A stretch of 64,000 nucleotides of DNA, from the NCBI GenBank assembly GCA_950022655.1, contig OX465579.1:133022118-133086117 (forward strand), written 5' to 3'. This document shows positions 12,336 to 21,486 of the stretch, in pieces. Source of the stretch: Alentia gelatinosa (lineage: Eukaryota > Annelida > Polychaeta > Phyllodocida > Polynoidae). The notes beneath the pieces are model-generated. The model was not told the origin of the DNA and did no database searches. It saw nothing but the letters and a program-made list of their open reading frames with translations. The stretch's first letter is position 1. Every line of letters begins with the position of its first letter. The translations under genes and the position numbers were made by a program.

Positions 12336-12497
12336 TCCTACCTGGAAAGTTGCTTCGACACTCCTTCCTTGTGTTACTACCTGCTGCTCGTTCCGACAAC
12401 TTTTCCCATTATAATCACCTCCTTCCTGGCGTTTCACTGGTTGGGAATTACCCTATTCCAGCAAAATTAACTGGAGAATATTGAAGGGGACCACAGG
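12336..12497 (+). other. PRELID1: Probable 5'UTR exon of the PRELID1-like gene
   Basis: A pyrimidine-rich acceptor (tcaattttcag) ends at 12335 and a good donor (ggGTAAGT) begins at 12498. The 162 bp between contain no ATG, as expected of leader sequence. A second acceptor (cctattacag) lies 10 bp before the coding ATG at 12859. The exon is inferred from splice signals only; an additional upstream exon may exist. Confidence 0.45.
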
Positions 12498-12858
12498 GTA
12501 AGTAAAAGGTTTGACTAAAATATATAGTAAATATGAAATATGTGTACTAAATATCTGTCACCTTGATATGTGGATAGTGAAATAAGATAAAATCCGTTGA
12601 TGAAACTACTAAAATATGCGTAAGTATTGTAAAGTAAAGATATAATATTTTGAGTCTTTCCCTGAAAATTGATTTGAAGATTGTGTTAAATTATCAATCC
12701 CTTTCAAAAGTAATAGATCAGGATCCTTTGAAAACCATCCTTAGTATTTTATCACGATATTTGGTATTTGATCGAATATCGTCGAATAGTGAAGATTGTG
12801 AATACATTATACTCACAAAATTATCGATCCATCATGTTCCTATTACAGAACCTGCAAC

Positions 12859-13503
12859 ATGAAGTACTTTTCCGGGGTAGCTCAATTCAAATTCGCATGG
12901 GACCAAGTTGCCCAAGGACTGTGGCAACGGTACCCTAACCCATATAGCGCACACGTCCTATCGGAAGACACGATCGAGCGGTATGTGACACCGGATCGAA
13001 AACTGTACACGAAAAGACTAATCACCAAGACGAACAAGCTACCTAAACTAGGCGTGAAGCTCCTCGGCCGGACCTCGTGCTCACTCTGTGTGATCGAGGA
13101 GTCCGTGGTTGACCTGGTGTCACGGACGATCATCACCTATACGCGGAACATCGGCATGCAGAAAATAATGACCGTGGACGAGAAGTGTGTATATGAAGTC
13201 AGTGCGGACAATAAGAACTGGACTCATTGCCAGCGCCAGGCTTGGGTCAACTCCAATGTCGGCTATGGCGTGTCCTCCATTGTGCAAGCCTTCGGTTATG
13301 AGAAATTCAAGCAGTCTGCGGTGAAAACCGTAAAGGGGTTTGAATTTGTTCTCGGAAAGATGTTCACACAAGAACCTGAGAAGCAGATACTCTATTCAAG
13401 TGCTGAGAAGGTTAAGGCAGCAACTAAAAAGGCAAAAGAAATCGCAGCAGCAAAGGCGGCACCTGTCGTGGCGTCGTACACAGGAGGTGGAACAGCTAGT
13501 TAA
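12859..13503 (+). CDS. PRELID1: PRELI/MSF1-domain mitochondrial lipid-transfer protein (PRELID1-like)
   Basis: An uninterrupted 214-aa reading frame, close to the 219 aa of human PRELID1. The N-terminal motif MKYFSG, then FAWDQVAQGLWQRYPNPYS, VLSEDTIERYVTPDRKL, RLITKTNKLPK and FEFVLGK follow the order of the PRELI domain (roughly residues 1-170). The C-terminus is Ala/Lys-rich (about 178-205) and likely helical, as in PRELID1. In other animals this family acts in the mitochondrial intermembrane space with TRIAP1/Mdm35 and moves phosphatidic acid to the inner membrane for cardiolipin synthesis; that role here is inferred. The ATG is supported by the family N-terminus (M-K-Y-F) and by an acceptor site 10 bp upstream. 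The coding region has no intron, unlike vertebrate orthologues, but the spliced 5'UTR argues against a simple retrocopy. It is distinctly GC-richer than its surroundings. Confidence 0.92.
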   Translation: MKYFSGVAQFKFAWDQVAQGLWQRYPNPYSAHVLSEDTIERYVTPDRKLYTKRLITKTNKLPKLGVKLLGRTSCSLCVIEESVVDLVSRTIITYTRNIGMQKIMTVDEKCVYEVSADNKNWTHCQRQAWVNSNVGYGVSSIVQAFGYEKFKQSAVKTVKGFEFVLGKMFTQEPEKQILYSSAEKVKAATKKAKEIAAAKAAPVVASYTGGGTAS

Positions 13504-13521
13504 TAATACACCCTTTTTACT

Positions 13522-13543
13522 AGTGCCCAGTTGAACTGGCACT
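13522..13543 (+). other. Hairpin followed by a T-run, 18 bp after the PRELID1 stop
   Basis: AGTGCC at 13522-13527 pairs with GGCACT at 13538-13543, with a bulged C and three more pairs (AGT/ACT) closing a TGA loop, followed by about ten T. It looks like a bacterial terminator but lies in a eukaryotic 3'UTR, so any role would be at the RNA level. It may be chance. Confidence 0.3.
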
Positions 13544-14130
13544 TTTTTTTTTTAATTAAGTGAAATCATTCTCATTAAAGATGTTGATTTACTTGGATAA
13601 CAGGCAGTGTAAATTATATCCAAAGTGTTGGTGATTTTATGTATTGATTTCACTACATTAGGGAGGAAGGTAGATAGTTCATCTACAATGCTTTAATTTT
13701 TAATCCATATATTTCTTCTTGACTATAAACGTGTACCAATCAGAATCAACAAAAGGGTTTAGGTGTGACACGTTGTGGGATCAGACTTATTACATTTATC
13801 CAAACCGTTCACATTCCTCTCGTTTAAGAGATGTAATTTACCTCGACGTAAAAATGGGTAACCTAGAGATGTGGTTGCGGTCATAGGCGTTTATGAATTG
13901 AACTGGTGAAACGCACATAATTGACTAAATATCTTCTGCACCAAGAAACTGATGTAATCTATAGATTCCAAGCAACTTGTATGGTTTAGCATACTTCTCT
14001 TCAACATATCTTGCGTGTCAAGTGATTATCTAAAAGCCAATGTAACAATTTGTATTTTTTATACCATAAAAGGTATAATCAAGGTACGATATGTCACGAA
14101 GTAGCTATGAATGAATAGATAAGTCGTACA

Positions 14131-14136
14131 AATAAA
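14131..14136 (+). promoter_or_regulatory. Candidate poly(A) signal of the PRELID1-like gene
   Basis: AATAAA lies about 630 bp after the stop codon, followed by a T-rich stretch (ttttattctttctt). It is the first clear match I see on the plus strand after the gene. Confidence 0.45.
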
Positions 14137-14609
14137 ATTTTATTCTTTCTTATAGAGATCATTGAAAATTGATTAGTCACATTTCAGGTTTTTCTCTCTA
14201 TACTAAATTCTAACATTTCACGACTCATTAAATTATAACCAGTCTTTTAGCCAAAGGTTCATGTTATTTATATACCTATTATAATATCTTTCATCTTCTA
14301 ACATCTGATTCATGCAATTTTACCTTTGTACACACGCTCTTGTTATTTTGAATGAGTGAATATGGACAGTCATAAATAGACTTTCCCAAATATGAATTGC
14401 GTTGGTTTCTATTCATGCATTAAACTACATGATTCTCAACTCAGACGTCTTAGCAAACGCCGTTCTCAAGCATTTGATGACTGGTCTTTGTTGGTCCATT
14501 GGGTTTTGTGATTGAATTAGTCCTAACTCCATGGATGTTAATCCATTGTCGTTAGACTGGTCTTTGGGAATTCATGGTTGCCGGGGTTAAGGGAAAGTCA
14601 AGATTCTTT

Positions 14610-15071
14610 TTTAAAGACAAATGCGGGTAGGTATGCAATACCCTTTATATCTATACTCAGAACTAAATTTTAAACAGGTGCTGCCATCTGATTTCATGAA
14701 AATATTGTAGTTTCCCATAGACATCAATACTTAAGCACTTAGCTTCTCCAGATGGCCTTCCCATAGGAGTTAGCATGGTGACATAGTATTTTTTTGTATA
14801 TGTTCCCAACTATCAGAATCCAGAATTATTTTAAGATAGCAGTAGAACATCAGTGTCATCTAGCCACAAAGTCAAAACATTGCTGTTTCCCATAGACACC
14901 AATAGTTAAGCACTTATCTTTTCAGATGACCTTCCCATAGAAGTTAGCATGGCGACATGCCTTTTTATTGCATTTTCTATTTGCTGATATATGAAACTTA
15001 TATTATCCAGAGTTATTTGCAAAAATCAATAGAATTTAGAAATCACCCAAGTACCAGCATTTGTCTTTAAA
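14610..15071. mobile_element. MITE with 15-bp TIRs and an internal duplication
   Basis: It begins TTTAAAGACAAATGC and ends with the exact inverse complement GCATTTGTCTTTAAA. Inside is a direct duplication of about 80 bp with the core 'tttcccatagac', then 'agcactta' and 'gttagcatgg' (copies at about 14709-14787 and 14880-14959). It has no ORF. Confidence 0.7.
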
Positions 15072-15832
15072 AGTATTTCGGAAACAGCCAGGTAAAAAAT
15101 CATGCATTTAATACTGGCAGTTCATTTACTAATCTGAGAGAAACCACAAAGAAATTAACTGGTAAACAATTTTAAAATGTACATAAAATAGAGGAAAGGT
15201 CATTTTGTTCCAACCGAAAATGGTTCACTTGTAGACGTTGTCCACAATTATTCCTAGTGTATAATCATATTCATTTTAGCTATGGTGTGGTTTTCATTTC
15301 TACTCCTTATCTAACGCAGAAAATGTTATTTAATTGATAAAATGGAGCATTTTCCCAGATTCTTTTACATCCCAAGGGTCATTGATAAGATCAACGATGA
15401 CCTCCGGTAGCCCCCCGGGGCTAATGAGAATTGAGACTGCAGTACTTGACCATACTTCGCTGTACTTCACCATAATTCACTAGGCCGTGATACCAGGGCT
15501 TCTGGTTAGCACTAGTGCATAGGAGGCTGTAGTTCACTGGGATATTCATTCAAAGTCCAACAGTCGCACTGAGAGAATATGTTCAATAATATATCTTATA
15601 ATATATTGTAAAAATGACAAGTTAATCCGATCCCCGCCGCTGTCGCCTGGTGTCACTCCGCATCCGTGCTCGTCCTACTGGTCGGGTACCTATAAAGAAG
15701 AGAAGGAGAAAAAGGGGGGCAGGGGGCCCCGCATCAGACCTCCGCCCATCTCCGCATCACCCTATCCTCCCTAGCGTTCTATTCTTTTATTCTTTTTTTC
15801 GGCACTTCCCCGGGGCATAGCTACCGCCCCAG
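15072..15832. other. Spacer, possibly containing the 3' end of the gypsy-like element
   Basis: No gene is visible. About 15620-15830 is GC-richer than the DNA to its left and, read on minus, follows directly from the C2H2 ORF, so it may be the 3' untranslated or LTR part of the retroelement. No second LTR copy was found to confirm this. Confidence 0.3.
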
Positions 15833-16264
15833 TTATGGACCCCTTACGGCTTCTGGTTGACTCACCCCCAGGACTATTCTACCTCCGTCGTTCCAGAGGT
15901 GTGTCCACAGCCAGCAAGTCCCCTCTGCGCCTGCCGCCCCAGGCTGTGCCGCAGTTCCCACCGCCGGTGGTTCCTGGCTGGCTGGTGGCGGATTCTTACT
16001 TCCCTGAGACTGGGCTCTGTCCGCCGGGGGGAAGTACATACACATGGGCTCGGGGATCTCCTGAGGCCTCCCCACCCACCGGTAGTTGTGTCGCTGGAGA
16101 TGCCGAATGGAATCGTTCTTTCTCAGGTGCTGCACCCGGTGGCCACAGTCCGGGCACGTGTAGCCCAAGTACCAGCCCTTGTGCATGGCTGTCGTGTGTC
16201 GCCGAAGCCCATCGAGGTGCTTGAACGTGGCATCACATTCATCGCAAACAATCTTGCCGGTCAT
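15833..16264 (-). CDS. C2H2 zinc-finger ORF linked to the gypsy-like remnant
   Basis: An intact 143-codon ORF. It has two Cys2-His2 fingers: CDECDATFKHLDGLRRHTTAMH (about residues 8-29) and CPDCGHRVQHLRKNDSIRHLQRH (about residues 37-59). A Pro/Ala/Gln-rich tail follows. The start has an almost perfect Kozak context (gacgccaccATGacc). It lies directly 3' of the integrase zinc-binding remnant on the same strand, where the integrase core should be, and shares its high GC content. It may be an accessory ORF of the element, part of a second element, or a captured host finger. Its intact frame, when the pol is riddled with breaks, is notable. The function is unknown. Confidence 0.5.
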   Translation of the reverse strand: MTGKIVCDECDATFKHLDGLRRHTTAMHKGWYLGYTCPDCGHRVQHLRKNDSIRHLQRHNYRWVGRPQEIPEPMCMYFPPADRAQSQGSKNPPPASQEPPAVGTAAQPGAAGAEGTCWLWTHLWNDGGRIVLGVSQPEAVRGP

Positions 16265-16329
16265 GGTGGCGTCAACTGTGTCTTGGCTAGTTGTGATCTT
16301 GACAATTCTTGTGGGAGCCTATACCGGTT

Positions 16330-16600
16330 AGTAGGGATTCCCCCTGGAGATCACAGGGTGTTTTCCACCCATTTTGAGTGGCTGGGAAACTTCCTTCGTG
16401 GAGGCCAAGGTACTCTCGTGGGGAATATCCCTGGGATCCTAGGCTTCCTCCTGAGGCAGGGTTGGCACGCCGCACAATGGGCCACCACATCCCTCCTAAA
16501 CCCCGGCCAGTAATACCGTTCCTGGCAGCGGCGCTTGGTGCGGTTCCTCCCAAAGTGTCCGGCTCAGGGCGACCCATGTACCTCGGTTAGGACGGCAGGC
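16330..16600 (-). pseudogene. Gypsy integrase N-terminal HHCC zinc-binding domain
   Basis: Read on the minus strand across one TGA stop, the translation contains VHGSP, then GHFGRNRTKRRCQERYYWPG, then AHCAACQPCLRRKPR. This matches the H-x-H...C-x2-C zinc-binding region with the YYWPG signature of Ty3/gypsy integrases. The frame ends in a stop near 16340 and the DDE core does not follow. Confidence 0.7.
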
Positions 16601-17111
16601 CGCTGCTCGGCCGGCACAGCTACCTGAAACATCTGGCTGCCCCCCGGGATATACCACCGGTGACCTAGTAGGCTGTCCCTCACAGCCAAGCCTCCCCACT
16701 GGGCCCACAACGTGCGGATCTCGGCGCCGTCCTCCTCCACTGGTGCCCCTAGGGGAGTCTCATCCCCGCAATCGACCCACTGGCGCACCCTTACCATTAC
16801 TGGATCGGCCAGTTGTGCTGGCCCCCAGTCCATCCCGGGCTCAGATTCTACCGGGGAAAATGCCTCTGGGGTTCCCACCGATTGTCCCCGGGAACGTGTG
16901 ACCGCCGCGCAGTACTCCTTCGGGGTTGCCTGCTGCCCACACTGGCGGCAGGGTATCCGGGAGAGGGCCTCGGCGTTCCCATGCATTCTCCCGACTGATG
17001 TTCGATAGTCACATTGTAGCAATCGATGATCTGGATCCAGCGTGCTACCTGTCCCATCGCGTCCCTCACACTCCGCAGCCACTTCAACGTGGCATGGTCA
17101 GTATGGAGCAA
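16564..17111 (-). pseudogene. Gypsy RNase H C-terminal part and linker, frameshifted
   Basis: Two overlapping frames make up one ancestral reading. LHTDHATLKWLRS, then MGQVARWIQ and IEHQSG lie in one frame (17111-16848). HGNAEALSRIPCRQCG and the linker ending VPAEQRPAVLTEVHGSP lie in the next (17082-16564). The TDH and HGNAxALSR motifs are characteristic of the end of gypsy RNase H. Confidence 0.75.
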
Positions 17112-17128
17112 GATCCAGTGGCATCAGA

Positions 17129-17823
17129 ATAGGGGGGGGGGGGGGGGGCAACTACCCCCCAACTTTTTTGCCAGACCAATAAGGATAGCAGCTTCAAATT
17201 TACTCAACCAAGTGTAAAAACTGGCTTGACTTTTCAGCATACAAAAATGTTTAAGTCTAACTTTTTAGCTTGCAACAATAGGTAAGACCTGACTTTTTAC
17301 AGTGGAAAAATGTCAATGTCTGACTTTTTAGCATGCAATGATGGGTAAGCCCTGACTTTTCACGGTGAAAAAATGTCAAAGTCTGACTTTTTAGCATGCA
17401 ATGATGGCTAAGTCATAACTTTTCACAGTGGAAAATTGTAAATGTCTTACTTTTTAGCGTGCAATGATAGGTGAGCCCTGACTTTTCACCGTGGAAAAAT
17501 GTCCAACTTTTTAGCATGCAATGATGGGTAAGACCTGACTTTTCACTGTGAAAAAAATGTCAAAGTCTGACTGTTTAGCATGCGGTGATGGCTAAGCCCT
17601 GACCTTTCACTGTGGAAAAATGATAAAGTCTGACTTTTTAGCATGTGGTAATGTCGAAGTCTGACCTTTTTAGCGTGCAATGAAAGCTAGGACCTGACTT
17701 TTCACAGACCTTTCGTAGATTAACATAAATCCAGTAGAACAGGCCATATAAAAAAAAGTCAGCAATATTTCAGTCCCCCCCCCCCCCCACACACACTTTA
17801 AAAAATGTTCTGACAACCCTGAG
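17129..17823. mobile_element. 695-bp insertion in the gypsy RNase H, flanked by a 6-bp duplication
   Basis: ATCAGA occurs at 17123-17128 and again at 17824-17829, exactly at the two break points of the RNase H coding sequence. The insert begins with a run of 17 G (17132-17148), carries a run of 14 C (17775-17788), and has the minisatellite of 17225-17715 between them. No ORF of interest. Confidence 0.65.
17225..17715 (+). repeat. Minisatellite, about eight copies of a ~62-bp unit
   Basis: Each unit contains 'cctgacttttcac', 'gtggaaaaatgtcaa', 'gtctgactttttagcatgcaatgatggg' with a few changes between copies; one or two copies are shortened. The units are contiguous, without unique spacers. 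Confidence 0.85.
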
Positions 17824-17824
17824 A

Positions 17825-17935
17825 TCAGACATTCCACCAGGTAGTGCCGGACTTATCCAGTGCAAAGACAATCGCCAACATCTCCCAGCGCATCACACAA
17901 TAATTGCGTTCCAACTTGACCAGGGTATGACTAGC
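17825..17935 (-). pseudogene. Gypsy RNase H central fragment
   Basis: The minus-strand translation reads ASHTLVKLERNYCVMRWEML followed by AIVFAL, matching the 'SRTLxxAERNYxxxxxExLAxVxAL' motif of Ty3/gypsy RNase H. It is cut off on one side by the 17129-17823 insertion and on the other by repeat DNA from about 17945. Confidence 0.75.
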
Positions 17936-17944
17936 ATAGCATAA

Positions 17945-18265
17945 TACCCTTTATCCTACCCCTAATAAAAAACTGCCATAGACTTAATATAGGGAAATTT
18001 TATGTGGCAGGCCGTGACATAAAGTGTTTTTTATGCCACTTGAGTAATAACAATATTGACCAATCAGAGAGCAGGATGTCAGCTACTATGAAAAAAAGTT
18101 CTGTTGGTCATTGACTCAATATTTATCTTTTAGTAATACAACCGAAACCGAACTCGAGTTAGACTTGTCAATGTCTATGCCACTCTGGTCAGGTCTACGC
18201 CTCGTGTAGTAATACGCGACCTTCCCGTCGTGGCATAAACATTGTCAAGCCTAACTCTCGTTCGG
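17945..18265. repeat. Inserted repeat DNA inside RNase H: MITE relative and foldback
   Basis: 17955-18055 ('tttatcctacccctaat', later 'atgccactTgagtaataacaatatt') resembles the MITE at 60389-60538. 18148-18183 and 18230-18265 are inverted arms (ccgaactcgagttagacttg / inverse of caagcctaactctcgttcgg), a foldback with a 46-bp loop. Together they separate the central and N-terminal parts of RNase H. Confidence 0.6.
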
Positions 18266-18469
18266 TTTCTTCTAATTCTTGCCCTGCCTGGACCTGGGAG
18301 AGTATGGCTCCCAATCCCAGGTCACAAGCGTCTGTATCCACCACCAGGCGGCCCTGTTCCTCTGGATAGCCCAACACCGGGTGGATGTCATTCGCTCCTT
18401 TAGTTGCAGGAAGGCCCGGTCACAGTCAGGGAACCACCGGAACATTCGGCCCTTCTCTGAGAGCACCAT
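18195..18469 (-). pseudogene. Gypsy RT thumb / RNase H N-terminal part, frameshifted
   Basis: One frame holds MFRWFPDCDRAFLQLKERMT (18469 downwards) and the next holds LVVDTDACDLGLGAILSQVQ. These match the connection and the first catalytic segment (the D in DTDAC) of gypsy RNase H, joined by a frameshift near 18360-18375. Confidence 0.8.
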
Positions 18470-18475
18470 CAGGGC

Positions 18476-19078
18476 TTAGGCAAACTGGCGAATCCCGGGA
18501 AGAACGCCCAATAATACCCCGCCAGCCCTAGAAAACTCCGGACCTTCGTAACATTCTCCGGGGCCGACCACTCCCATGCAGACCGCCTTCACCTTTGCCG
18601 GGTCGGTGCCCACTCCTTTCTCCAATACTACATGTCCCAGGAAGTGGACCAAGGACCTGGCCAGCTGGCATTTAGAGGGCTTGACCCTTAGGCCTGCCTC
18701 TTCCAAACGCTCCAGTACAGCCTCCAGACGCACCAGGTGCTCCTCGAACCCCGCAACAAACACTACGATGTCGTCGAGATACACCAGGCACATAGTCCAG
18801 TGCAATCCCTGCATGGCCACCTCCATGAGTCGTTCGAAGGTGCCCAGGGCATTGCATAGGCCAAAGGGCATGATGACTTTGTACTGAAACAAGCCCCGAT
18901 GAGTGGCAAACGCGGTTTTAGGCTGGTCTGCTTCCTCCATCTCGACTTGCCAGTACCCGCTGAGCAGGTCTAACGAATCATCTACCCTAGGCAGCGGGTA
19001 GGCATCCGTGACGGTCACTGTATTCAGCCTCCGGTAGTCCACGCAGGAGCGGACCGAGCCGTTCCTTCTTTCTAGCAA
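18476..19078 (-). pseudogene. Gypsy reverse transcriptase (partial ORF)
   Basis: A 200-codon frame with the RT landmarks in order: CVDYRRLNTVTVTDAYPLPR, LDLLSGYWQVEM, KTAFATHRGLFQYKVIMPFG, LVYLDDIVVF (catalytic YLDD) and KCQLARSLVHFLGHVV. The upstream part (PLRCLAPHRREPVHSEVTKM, then ASPVVLARK, about 19200-19090) is in another frame, so the ORF start is an artefact of a frameshift. The final ~35 residues are out of frame with RT. No intact polyprotein exists. Confidence 0.9.
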
Positions 19079-19196
19079 GGACTACCGGGGACGCCCAGGG
19101 CCCCACTGCTCGTTCTATCTCTCTGTCTTTCAACATCTTTGTTACCTCCGAGTGCACAGGTTCCCTCCGGTGGGGGGCAAGGCAGCGGAGAGGCTG

Positions 19197-19442
19197 TTAA
19201 ATGGGCGCTGCTCCCCCAGTATCTTTTGCATGCATCACCAACGAGGTACGTCCCCCCAGTTTGAATGCCCCAACCATCTGATACAGGAGCTGCGTTAGGG
19301 TGTCCTGCCGTTCCCTGGTGAGATAACCTGCCAGCTCCTCCAGGGGGGCCTGCCCACTCCCCACTGGCTGGCCATCTCTTACCACTCTGCAGGCCCCGGG
19401 CACCACCTCCTTAACGTGCCCTAGGGTCATACCCTGGTACAC
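19197..19442 (-). pseudogene. Gypsy pre-RT region
   Basis: The frame includes ELAGYLTRERQDTLTQLLYQ, in the position of the linker between protease and reverse transcriptase, where 'L...L...Q...L..LL..' helices are usual. It ends in a stop four codons before the recognisable RT start (PLRCLAPHRRE). Confidence 0.5.
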
Positions 19443-20474
19443 CGGCAGGGGATCAGGACCCGGAGCATGTGCCTCCCCAAGGATCTACCAAGCACCTACC
19501 CACCAGCAGCCCATCCCTGCTCTGACCCTCCATCAGGCCAGGACTCGTCCAGCGGATGCCCATCGGCACAGGATAACTGCCCTGGTGCTTCCTGTAACTC
19601 CCTGGGGCACCCCTGGCATGAGAGGGACCATAAGTGGCCATGCACAGTTTGAAATCAGCCTGCCAGATCCCTCGGTCTAGACAGGCTTCCCCGCCACCCT
19701 ATCTGACCCCGGGGCACCCAGACCCTAGTACACCGGACCGCCCTGAGTGGAGGCGGGCTTTGCCTCCGTCCTCTCCTCCCCAGGCTCTGCCCGCTCTGCC
19801 CCAACCTCCCTTCGCCACCTTTCCCAACGTCAGCCATAGTCCGTAGCTCCTGCAGCTGCCGGCCTAGGTGTGGCCTCCTCTTCCAACCCCAGCCGCCATC
19901 GCGGCATGGACCCGAAAGCCTCTAGGGCATCCCGGGGAATACCTGGGAGAGGCATCCCTTCTGGCTTACTGGCAGGAAGTGAGGCGGCGGCCAGTCCAGG
20001 GTGCTCGGACCCATGCCCTGCCAATTAACCTCGATCTCTCGATATCTCGAGATATGGGACAGTGACGATTTAATCCTGAAGGACATCGGCGTGACCGGTC
20101 CGTTTTTGCCCGACCATTTTGTGTAGTCGGCCTCATTTGGGTGGTTGTACTCACTCCAAAGATCCCATTTATGGACCCCCAGCAACAATTGGTCAGAAAT
20201 GCCTGACTGCTCTCTTGTCAATGGATGCACTACAGTCAATTTACTGGGACAGTTATGCCGGGTTTTCTGTATAGCCTGAATTTAATGTTAGACGGGATGT
20301 TCATAGAAAAACAATACCAAAATGTGGTTTTATATAGCTATTTCAAAATTTGGGTAAGCTGACTCATAGCAACCAAATGAAAATTGGGCATTTGACTCAT
20401 ATAGCTTTTTAGGGTTAACATAAGACTGGCTCCAGTCCCTGAATCCTATGGCTACCCTCCTCGTTGGGATACAG

Positions 20475-20872
20475 GACTGGTACAATCAGTAATGATGTTG
20501 AATTATTGACACTGTTTAGCTCTAGGATTTCCAACACTCTCCACACAGATATACTGGCTACTGGTCAGGATATCTGACGAGAGATTGATACCCTCTCACT
20601 TGATCTTAATCGGGTCACAGTCAGGAGCAGGCGAAATTTATTGCTATGACAACACAGTCGGCCAGGGAGCTGAAGGAGGGGAGGGTAGAGGGGTAGGAGT
20701 AGGTATAGGGTTACAGGGAGTGGTTTGGGGCCATAAACAGGAGATTCTGTTCATAGTGGACAAGTGTGTGATTCATGGGCCAGTCAGAGAAGGATATATA
20801 CTATAATGAACTTAACTCTGATTGTGTTTAATCATTTAATGAATGTTCATTTTCAAAGACTTGAGCAAGTCT
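20475..20872 (+). repeat. Dispersed repeat family A, copy 1
   Basis: About 400 bp that match 58207-58534 closely from 'gactggtacaatc' through 'tccaacactctccacacagatatactggctact' to 'cttgagcaagtct'. The last ~95 bp also match 42461-42557. The shared 3' end with variable 5' ends suggests a SINE-like or 5'-truncated origin. Confidence 0.7.
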
Positions 20873-20873
20873 A

Positions 20874-21232
20874 GGTTATCATATTCAGTATAATGAAGTC
20901 AATATATAGCGAATTGGTTACCTTAAATTCTTAATATTTAAAAAAAAAACAATTTTCAGGATGTCTGGCTCATCAGTTTAGACCCTGAATGCACATACAT
21001 ATATGCATGCCGAGTTTCCAACAGGCAAGCCAGACTGCCAAAAAGTCTGAAACACTTGTGAGACATCTGAAATACACTGATAATTTTTTTTGTCAATTCA
21101 CAATCTGACTTTGTGTCAAGTTAACCTCGATCTGCATGGTCGTGAAAAAATATATAATTTTGTAGGTTACAAACAAAAAAAGGCTCAAGAGTTGAAATAT
21201 AGGTACCGGTGGCACTAGAAGACCTACTTTAT
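20874..21232 (+). repeat. Dispersed repeat family B, truncated copy
   Basis: Matches the interior of the element at 25328-25860: 'gcatattcagCataat', 'aggatgtctggctcatcag', 'gagtttccaacaggcaagcca', 'ttttgtgtcaagttaac', 'ctgcatggCagtgaaaatat'. It lacks the terminal inverted repeats. Confidence 0.65.
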
Positions 21233-21486
21233 CATGCATGGGATTTCCCAGGATTTCCAGATTTTTTTTCATCACAGACCCGATTTTATTACCCTCTCAA
21301 TGGCTGTCAAGCACTACTGACTGAAATTTTGACAATGTAAGTGATTATGTTAGTTTATCAATGATATTAGTGCATGTATAAGGTTTTATTAGCAGGTGGA
21401 CGGTTGGTCTTTAGGTTATGGCTATAGCTTACTGAAGTACACTGCTTGCAAAGTTACTAGGCGACCTGACCACATTTTTGTTTTTT

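Larger units (their letters stand above)
15833..19900 (-). mobile_element. Decayed Ty3/gypsy-type LTR retrotransposon (pol remnant)
   Basis: The minus-strand order is pre-RT region (19442-19197), reverse transcriptase, RNase H pieces, integrase zinc-binding domain, then a C2H2 ORF. This is the Ty3/gypsy order RT-RH-INT. Frameshifts and stops occur throughout, and at least two insertions break RNase H. The integrase catalytic core was not found. The region 19450-19900 is GC- and Pro-rich in broken frames and may be remains of gag or protease; I could not identify a protease motif. LTRs were not identified. The GC content is clearly higher than in the host DNA around it. Confidence 0.8.

Noticed and set aside
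12650..12862. 70-codon ORF overlapping the PRELID1 start
   Set aside because: It lies in the intron before the coding exon in a different frame and resembles nothing known.
17225..17715. Possible CRISPR array
   Set aside because: The units are contiguous and imperfect with no unique spacers, in a eukaryotic retroelement context. It is a minisatellite.
15835..19846. Several plus-strand ORFs of 60-218 codons over the gypsy region
   Set aside because: They are antisense shadows in GC-rich DNA. All recognisable protein motifs are on the minus strand.
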